From positions 35,267,780 to 35,331,779 of the forward strand of contig NC_080041.1 in the NCBI RefSeq assembly GCF_012489685.1: a stretch of 64,000 bases of DNA, written 5' to 3'. The notes beneath the pieces are model-generated. The model worked only from the letters and a program-made list of their open reading frames with translations. It had not been told where the DNA came from and searched no databases. The stretch is from Lotus japonicus (Eukaryota > Streptophyta > Magnoliopsida > Fabales > Fabaceae). Both the position numbers and the translations under genes were made by a program. Positions 58,740-64,000 of this stretch are shown here, one piece after another. Numbering within the stretch: position 1 is the first letter of the stretch; each line of letters opens with the position of its first letter.

Positions 58740-59380
58740 TATGACAAATATGAGTTCAGACTTCAGAGCATAGGAAACCGAGTGATCAAGCTAATCATGG
58801 TAGAGGAAGAGGGAACAATATTAGGTATCCAAACAAAGTTTGTATTTATGAATGTGGCAAATTAGGTTATACAGTTGAGTTTTGCGATATAAAGCAAGGA
58901 TTCCCTCAGAATTTTAAGTTAAAAAATTCAAGTTCTACAAATAAAATCCTTCGTGAATCATATGAAGTAGATTTTGATGAAGTGAAGGAAATGAATGAAA
59001 CCAATGCAATAAAGAGCAACAACTCCTTTAGCCTTAAATAGTATATAAGCATGGTGAATCTCATTCAACAAGCTACAAAGTGCAGTGTTGGAACAACACC
59101 AACGGTAAATCAAATTTGCTCAACTAGTGCAACATCAGTGACAGAACCTATGAATTCTATCAAGTTTACTGATAAGCCAGGTAAATCCTTAGCTTTGTCT
59201 AGTAGCAAACATCATATTGGAAATTCTAGGGTTATGGATTCAGGATCAATTGATCACATAAGTTTTTTTCTACCTATGTTCAACAGTTTTGAAAAGATTT
59301 TTCCTTTGCATCTCAAGTTACTAAATAGTGATGCCTTAATTGCACAATATGCTGGAAGCATTCACATCACTCCTTCATGA
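58740..59380 (+). pseudogene. Copia gag-protease fragment
   Basis: A decayed zinc knuckle (CIYECGKLGYTVEFC, with His replaced by Tyr) is followed by QGFPQNFKLKNSSS, then after stops MDSGSIDHISFFLPMFNS. The latter is the DSG protease motif in its DSGATDHI-like copia context, and the frame ends at a TGA at 59378. No RT or LTR nearby; different family from the element at 37003. Confidence 0.65.
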
Positions 59381-59536
59381 AGGTCTGGATGTGGTAAAGT
59401 AGCAATGTGGGACTTATGTGTGAATGGGTCTCTAATCAACCTTGGGTTCTGCTTCTTCAAATTTGTGTCTCTCTAAACAAACTAGTAGCTATTACCATGT
59501 ATTCGTTATCTGGTACTATCTCTAAGTACTATTTAG

Positions 59537-59770
59537 TTAACGAAGAAGCATCTGCAGAACCATAGAAGCATAAGGATGAGACCTCTCACCATTAATTAGA
59601 TTAACTGCCACTAGAGAGTCACTCTGAACAATAGTCCTCCGAATTCCACGCGCCCAAATTAATTGGAGCATGAAAAGACGCCCCATAATTCGCTCCAAAG
59701 CACATTTGAGCACCCCAAATTTCTACTAAAGCCAAAACATACCTTCCTTCAAAGTCTCTGCAAACACCTT
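59537..59770 (-). pseudogene. LINE RNase H remnant
   Basis: The minus strand reads RRTIVQSDSLVAVNLINGER, the 'SDSLVAVNLI' core of the RNase H tail in plant LINE ORF2, preceded in other frames by GVCRDFEGRY, also expected of this domain. It ends at TAA at 59537. Only this domain survives. Confidence 0.6.
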
Positions 59771-59820
59771 CATTTAAAGTATAGTATATAAATCGACTAA
59801 ATTAGTACCTTAAGCTCATT

Positions 59821-60618
59821 TGCGATACAATGAAATTACATTCCTTTTGGCCCAATATTTTGGCCCAAGAAAGAAAAAACGCATTCGGCCCAAAGCACCC
59901 AAGGTAGTCGAATTCAGACTAAAGAAAGGAAAAGGAAAATGCACCAAGTTAAGGAGGCAGCCGAATTCGACACTAGTAATTACTGCTAAACACAGGCACA
60001 TGTAACACGTGCCGCATTGACCAAGTCAGATTCTCACCACGTTGGTCGAAAACGTGGCCAAGAAACGGTTGAGGCAGTTGAAGAACACGACTCCCACCAC
60101 TACGCATGGAACTTCCGGAGCAAGCATCAGATCGTGGGGAATCAGACCCACTAACCCGTCCAACAAGGAAGAAAACCGCCAAGGACACGCGGGACATGGA
60201 GCTCTATAAATAGGAAAATCTAATTCGGAAAAGAGGTTCCCAACTCAAACTCTGAAAAATTCACCAGAAAGCTCTAATGTCCGCATCAATGAAACTCAAG
60301 GAGCAAGGTGTGATGATGGAGGAGTACGTTGCAGAACCAACCTTTTAGTTTTCTTGCTTTAAGCTTGTTAATTTCCAGTTCCTTTGTGTGATTTCTTGTC
60401 GAATTCTTGTAGTTTTCATGTTATTTTGATTTATGTGACTTCATGTAATTGATCCTTGCTTAATGAAATCCAGTTTTCTTTCAAACCGATCATCACTCTC
60501 GAAAAACACTAACTCACACACGACACTTTGGCAAGACGTTTTCTCAAAAGGACCCCGAATCTAAACTTCCTTTAGTCGAACTAAGAGGATATTTGTTTAC
60601 CAAAAATCGCCGTAAACA
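59821..60618 (+). mobile_element. 5' LTR of a Ty3/gypsy element, left border approximate
   Basis: Ends ccgtaaaca at 60618, two bases before the primer site. The left border is estimated at TGCGATACAATG (59821). It contains TATAAATA at 60205. No second LTR copy is in the window to confirm the length. Confidence 0.6.
60205..60212 (+). promoter_or_regulatory. TATA box of the gypsy 5' LTR
   Basis: gctcTATAAATAgg, about 410 bp before the LTR end; a strong plant TATA match. Confidence 0.75.
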
Positions 60619-60620
60619 AA

Positions 60621-60640
60621 TTGGCACGCCCAGTGGGACC
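60621..60640 (+). promoter_or_regulatory. Primer binding site
   Basis: ttggcacgcccagtgggacc lies two bases after the LTR CA end. This form is the usual tRNA-primer complement found in legume Tat-type gypsy elements. The exact tRNA was not determined. Confidence 0.75.
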
Positions 60641-60741
60641 GTTTTTGTGAAAACTAAGTTTTACAGAAGCGTTTTGTGTGTTTATTGTATTGCATGTTAC
60701 CTGGTATTTGTTACTTGCTTTACTTGTGATTTACGCGTTAT

Positions 60742-63700
60742 ATGCACCTGAGAAGTGGTAAGACTGTGAGTATGGCAAGCAATCGAGGAAGAACTTCCCC
60801 CCAAGGGTCTAACGTGGGCAATCAGGGCAGCCCCGGGGGAAGTAGTGGTAATAATAATGAAGAAGTGTCTACTGGGATGGGACCTAGCACCACTATGCCA
60901 ACCCAGAACGTGGCAATTTCTGCAGTTGCAGAAATGCCTGTATCTACATCAGTGCAGGCACAACTGGTTCCAACGGTTACAAGAGGAGACATGCCTTATG
61001 GTATGCCTATATCTGTGATGCAAGGCATACAAGGCACGTATTCGACGTTCCCTGAGAATGTTCCCCCATTCAGCATACCCCCCTTTGGGGCAAATGGAAC
61101 AATGTTGAACTTAGGGAGTAGTCGAGTTAGTCCTCTTGGCCCTATTCCTGGGTCTAGTTCACAAATTTATTTGTCTACAGGTATGAACACTGGTTCACTT
61201 CAAGCCATTAGGCAGCAAGTCGATGATAGTAACCATGAAATGGTTAACATGCTATCTCGTCAGATAGGCGAAATAATTAACCCTGTACTCCAAAACAATA
61301 ATGCCAATAATCAGCATTTGGCACGTCAAATGGATCGCTTGGCTACGGCCCTGGGAGCACCGGTCGAAATTCAACCGGCACCAGGGGTTAACCAAATCCC
61401 ATTGCCTAACCATGTCCCTGCTCCTGTGCGTTATCAAGCGCCACAACATCAAGATATGGGAGCAAACCCTTTGTTTAGGGGGAATGAGGCAGTGCAACCA
61501 CCATTGAAAAATGTGTATATGGTGAACAGGGAAGAACGTGCTGATGGTGTGCTAGAAAGAATTCGACACCAAAACGCTGGGGGGCAACAAAATGTTGCTG
61601 CTGTAGTGGAACAATTGTTGAGCCAACATGGCTTCAACGTGGGTTTCGCGAATAGACCCCATTTTGTGTCGGCCTTCACAGAAGAGGTTCTCGAATCCGA
61701 ACTTCCTCGAGGCTGGAAAGTCCCCAAATTCACTAAGTTCTCTGGGGATTCAGGAGAGTCCACTGTAGAACACATAGCCAGGTACCAAATCGAAGCAGGG
61801 GATTTAGCCATCAACGAAAACTTGAAAATGAAATACTTCCCAAGTTCTTTAACTAAGAACGCATTTACCTGGTTTACCACCCTCGCCCCGAGGTCAGTCC
61901 ATACATGGGCCCAATTAAAAATAATTTTCCATGAGCAATTCTTTAGGGGAGAGTGCAAAGTGAGTTTGAAAGATTTGGCTAGCGTTAAAAGAAAGCCAGC
62001 AGAGTCCATTGATGATTATCTAAACAGGTTTAGGATGCTCAAATCTCGATGTTTCACTCATGTCCCTGAACACGAGCTAGTTGTCTTAGCCGCTGGTGGT
62101 CTAGAGTATTCTATTAGAAAGAAAATTGATACTCAATATATTCGAGATATGTCTCTGCTCGCAGACAGAGTAAGGCACATCGAATTACTAAAGGCCGAAA
62201 AGTCTGAGGAAAGGGCCAAAACCAATAAGTGGCCAAAGAAGGAAAAAGTAGCGTACATAGACACCGACCCAGTGTGTCAAAGTCCATGCATTTATCGAGA
62301 AGTTCCCACGGATGTCGACATAAATGATGTCAATCTGGCTGAACTCCAGCCAGGCGATCCTTATGTTTGTAAAGCATTGAAACCACATGAAAACAAACTT
62401 GGGGAAGAAAGCCCCAAGAATACCATTCCTGCAGTAAAAACTTATACTTTTGATGTGACCAAATGTGACGCAATTTATGATATACTTGTGTCTGATGGTT
62501 TGCTTGTGGTCCCTAAAGACCAAAAACTTCCTTCTCCTGAACAAAGGAAAGGGAAGAAATATTGCAAATATCACAACTTTTTTGGTCATTGGACCTCACA
62601 GTGTGTTCGTTTCAGGGATCTTGTGCAGGGGACATTGGATTCAGGAAGACTCAAGTATGATGAAAAAGCCAAAAGCCAAATGAAGATTGACTCTGATCCG
62701 TTGCAGGTAGCTGAAGCCAACTATGTGGAACCTTTCTACATTGGCATGGTCGACATTTCTGAGAAGCTAGATCTGGGCCTGACACTTGGGGAGGCAAAGG
62801 AGGAAAACATTGCTGTCGAAGAACCAGAGGTCGAGAAAGAGGTGAGCCTAGAGGAGGTTTACCCCAAGGCCGGAGAAACTCTTGTTGAGTTTTTGTCCCG
62901 GAGCAAAGATGGCGAGAAAGAAGTCATGCTGTGCCCTCGATGCAGCGCCGTTTTCGACAAGTCGGCAGCCAAAGCCTACCAAGATTCTGAAATGAAAAGG
63001 CATTACCAGAACAAAGTGCCTGTGTCTAGGAGGTTGAAATATCCCCATGAGGAGTGGGTTGAGAGAGGCCAGGAACTCGATGGCCATAAAGGCCAGAAGT
63101 CGAGGAGTAAAGACAAGACTTACGTCCCTGATGCTGGGTTTCCAAGAAATCAATGGTTCAGGCCAGCGCCTCCAAGGCCAAAACAACACCAAAAGTGGCA
63201 GAAAATCGACTTGGGCCAAGGATCCTCTTACATCAACAATTCCCGTGTGTCGCGAAGCTACTCCTATGGCTCTGGGAACTACTATGCTCCTGAGCAAATG
63301 ACCAGGACTCAATTCACACGTTTTCTGAGGAAAAGGAAAGCTGAAAGGGAAAGAGGTGGCAAGTTCCGTTCATTATGGGACATAAAGCCAGAAGACAACC
63401 CTCGCAATGAACCTAGTGTGGTGTCGATTATCAATCAGCTCGACCACGCCATTAAACAAGAAGCAACTGTGCCACCAAACCCGGCCAAGGAAAAGGGGAA
63501 AGAAGCTGTCGAAGATGAGGATGAAGATATGCTCGAAGACTTCGATGACAGCGATGGAGAAGACCTCAACATCATCTGCATAGTGTCTATCTTGTCTGCT
63601 GAATTCGACAGAATATCAGAGGTTACAGAAAGTGAAGAGGATTATTATGTCGAGGAAGAACCAGACGACAACCCCTTGTGTTATTATGTGATGCAGAGAG

Positions 63701-64000
63701 GATCTGTCGAGGATGAGAGAGCTATTTTCCAAAGGCCAACCGAGCAGATGAAGAGCCATTTGAAACCGTTATTTGTTTGGGCCAAAGTCGAGGAGAAAGG
63801 AGTTAATAAGGTCCTTGTCGACGGAGGAGCTGCAATCAACTTGATGCCTGGGTTTATGCTCAAAAAGCTGGGTAAAACCGAAGCAGACCTAATCCCACAT
63901 GATATGGTACTTTCTGATTATGAAGGAAAGACAGGTTCTTCTCTGGGGGCAATCATGCTGAATGTAACCGTAGGAACGGTAGCCCGCTCCACTTTGTTCA
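60742..64000 (+). CDS. Gag-protease of an apparently intact Tat-like Ty3/gypsy element, runs off window
   Basis: One frame is open without a stop from ATG 60742 to the window end (1086 codons). The start MHLRSGKTVSMASNRGRT could alternatively be the Met at 60772. Domains: a Gly/Ser/Asn/Pro-rich N-terminus; LPRGWKVPKFTKFSGDSGES opening the retrotransposon gag domain (about residues 325-450, with HTWAQLKIIFHEQFFRGE and ESIDDYLNRFRMLKSRC); a zinc-knuckle-like CKYHNFFGHWTSQC at about 609-622; a long acidic spacer; and the protease active site VLVDGGAAINLMP (DGG at 1029-1031). Gag assembles particles; the protease matures them. RT, RNase H and integrase should follow outside the window. Absence of any lesion over 3.2 kb contrasts with all other retroelements here and suggests a young insertion. 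Confidence 0.92.
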   Translation, partial: MHLRSGKTVSMASNRGRTSPQGSNVGNQGSPGGSSGNNNEEVSTGMGPSTTMPTQNVAISAVAEMPVSTSVQAQLVPTVTRGDMPYGMPISVMQGIQGTYSTFPENVPPFSIPPFGANGTMLNLGSSRVSPLGPIPGSSSQIYLSTGMNTGSLQAIRQQVDDSNHEMVNMLSRQIGEIINPVLQNNNANNQHLARQMDRLATALGAPVEIQPAPGVNQIPLPNHVPAPVRYQAPQHQDMGANPLFRGNEAVQPPLKNVYMVNREERADGVLERIRHQNAGGQQNVAAVVEQLLSQHGFNVGFANRPHFVSAFTEEVLESELPRGWKVPKFTKFSGDSGESTVEHIARYQIEAGDLAINENLKMKYFPSSLTKNAFTWFTTLAPRSVHTWAQLKIIFHEQFFRGECKVSLKDLASVKRKPAESIDDYLNRFRMLKSRCFTHVPEHELVVLAAGGLEYSIRKKIDTQYIRDMSLLADRVRHIELLKAEKSEERAKTNKWPKKEKVAYIDTDPVCQSPCIYREVPTDVDINDVNLAELQPGDPYVCKALKPHENKLGEESPKNTIPAVKTYTFDVTKCDAIYDILVSDGLLVVPKDQKLPSPEQRKGKKYCKYHNFFGHWTSQCVRFRDLVQGTLDSGRLKYDEKAKSQMKIDSDPLQVAEANYVEPFYIGMVDISEKLDLGLTLGEAKEENIAVEEPEVEKEVSLEEVYPKAGETLVEFLSRSKDGEKEVMLCPRCSAVFDKSAAKAYQDSEMKRHYQNKVPVSRRLKYPHEEWVERGQELDGHKGQKSRSKDKTYVPDAGFPRNQWFRPAPPRPKQHQKWQKIDLGQGSSYINNSRVSRSYSYGSGNYYAPEQMTRTQFTRFLRKRKAERERGGKFRSLWDIKPEDNPRNEPSVVSIINQLDHAIKQEATVPPNPAKEKGKEAVEDEDEDMLEDFDDSDGEDLNIICIVSILSAEFDRISEVTESEEDYYVEEEPDDNPLCYYVMQRGSVEDERAIFQRPTEQMKSHLKPLFVWAKVEEKGVNKVLVDGGAAINLMPGFMLKKLGKTEADLIPHDMVLSDYEGKTGSSLGAIMLNVTVGTVARSTLF

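Noticed and set aside
61449..62009. 186-codon minus-strand frame in the gag region
   Set aside because: Antisense shadow of the continuous gag-protease frame, as are the minus frames at 62188-62589 and 62848-63312.

Overview
The window is nuclear DNA of a dicot plant, most likely a papilionoid legume. That inference rests on one host gene that closely resembles soybean GmPK6 and on repeat families typical of legumes. It is AT-rich, gene-poor and dominated by transposable elements. I can support only one intact host gene: a three-exon Raf-like (MAPKKK group C) protein kinase on the minus strand (exons 7017-6643, 5540-5085, 2976-2728; 359 aa). Both introns carry small repeats: a legume MITE in intron 2, and two related MITEs plus a tRNA-derived SINE-like unit in intron 1.

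Regions. 1-2.0 kb: a Mutator-like element cut by the window start, carrying an exon-like fragment, then a LINE ORF1 (RRM) remnant. 2.7-7.0 kb: the kinase gene. 8.2-13 kb: a LINE RNase H remnant, a weak Mutator-like element and two MITEs. 13-19 kb: a decayed copia-type LTR broken by a 3.6-kb solo LTR with target duplication TTCAC. 20-26 kb: a LINE 3' end, a Mutator-type MITE with a perfect 9-bp duplication, and a composite Helitron-like region holding a LINE ORF1-type gene with AT-hooks but no ORF2. 26-30 kb: hAT-like elements and a SINE with a 13-bp duplication. 30.8-35.5 kb: a Pack-MULE-like element carrying an exon-like segment, a second and longer RRM/DUF4283/AT-hook element, a MITE and a Helitron 3' terminus. 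35.8-46.9 kb: a reversed partial gypsy LTR interrupted by a copia element, itself split by a 4.5-kb solo gypsy LTR (duplication GTGCT) that contains its own ORF. 46.9-50.5 kb: two facing copies of a 'putative gypsy-type transposon' ORF region, forming a large inverted repeat. 50.6-55.7 kb: a chromovirus integrase end plus a mosaic 3' LTR. 55.9-57.7 kb: a Tat-type RNase H/integrase remnant on the minus strand. 58.7-59.8 kb: copia gag-pro and LINE RNase H scraps. 59.8-64 kb: the 5' part of an apparently intact Tat-like Ty3/gypsy element whose gag-pro frame is open from 60742 to the window edge.

The long gypsy LTRs at 14160, 35846 (minus), 41704 and 51623 are relatives. Nesting order (copia into gypsy LTR, later solo LTR into copia) can be read from the junctions. 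Points most worth follow-up are the RT-less RRM/AT-hook LINE derivatives, the hairpin minisatellite with paired stem substitutions inside the gypsy LTRs, the ORF inside the solo LTR, and the exon-like cargo of two Mutator-like elements. Family assignments come from recognising motifs by eye; no database search was possible.
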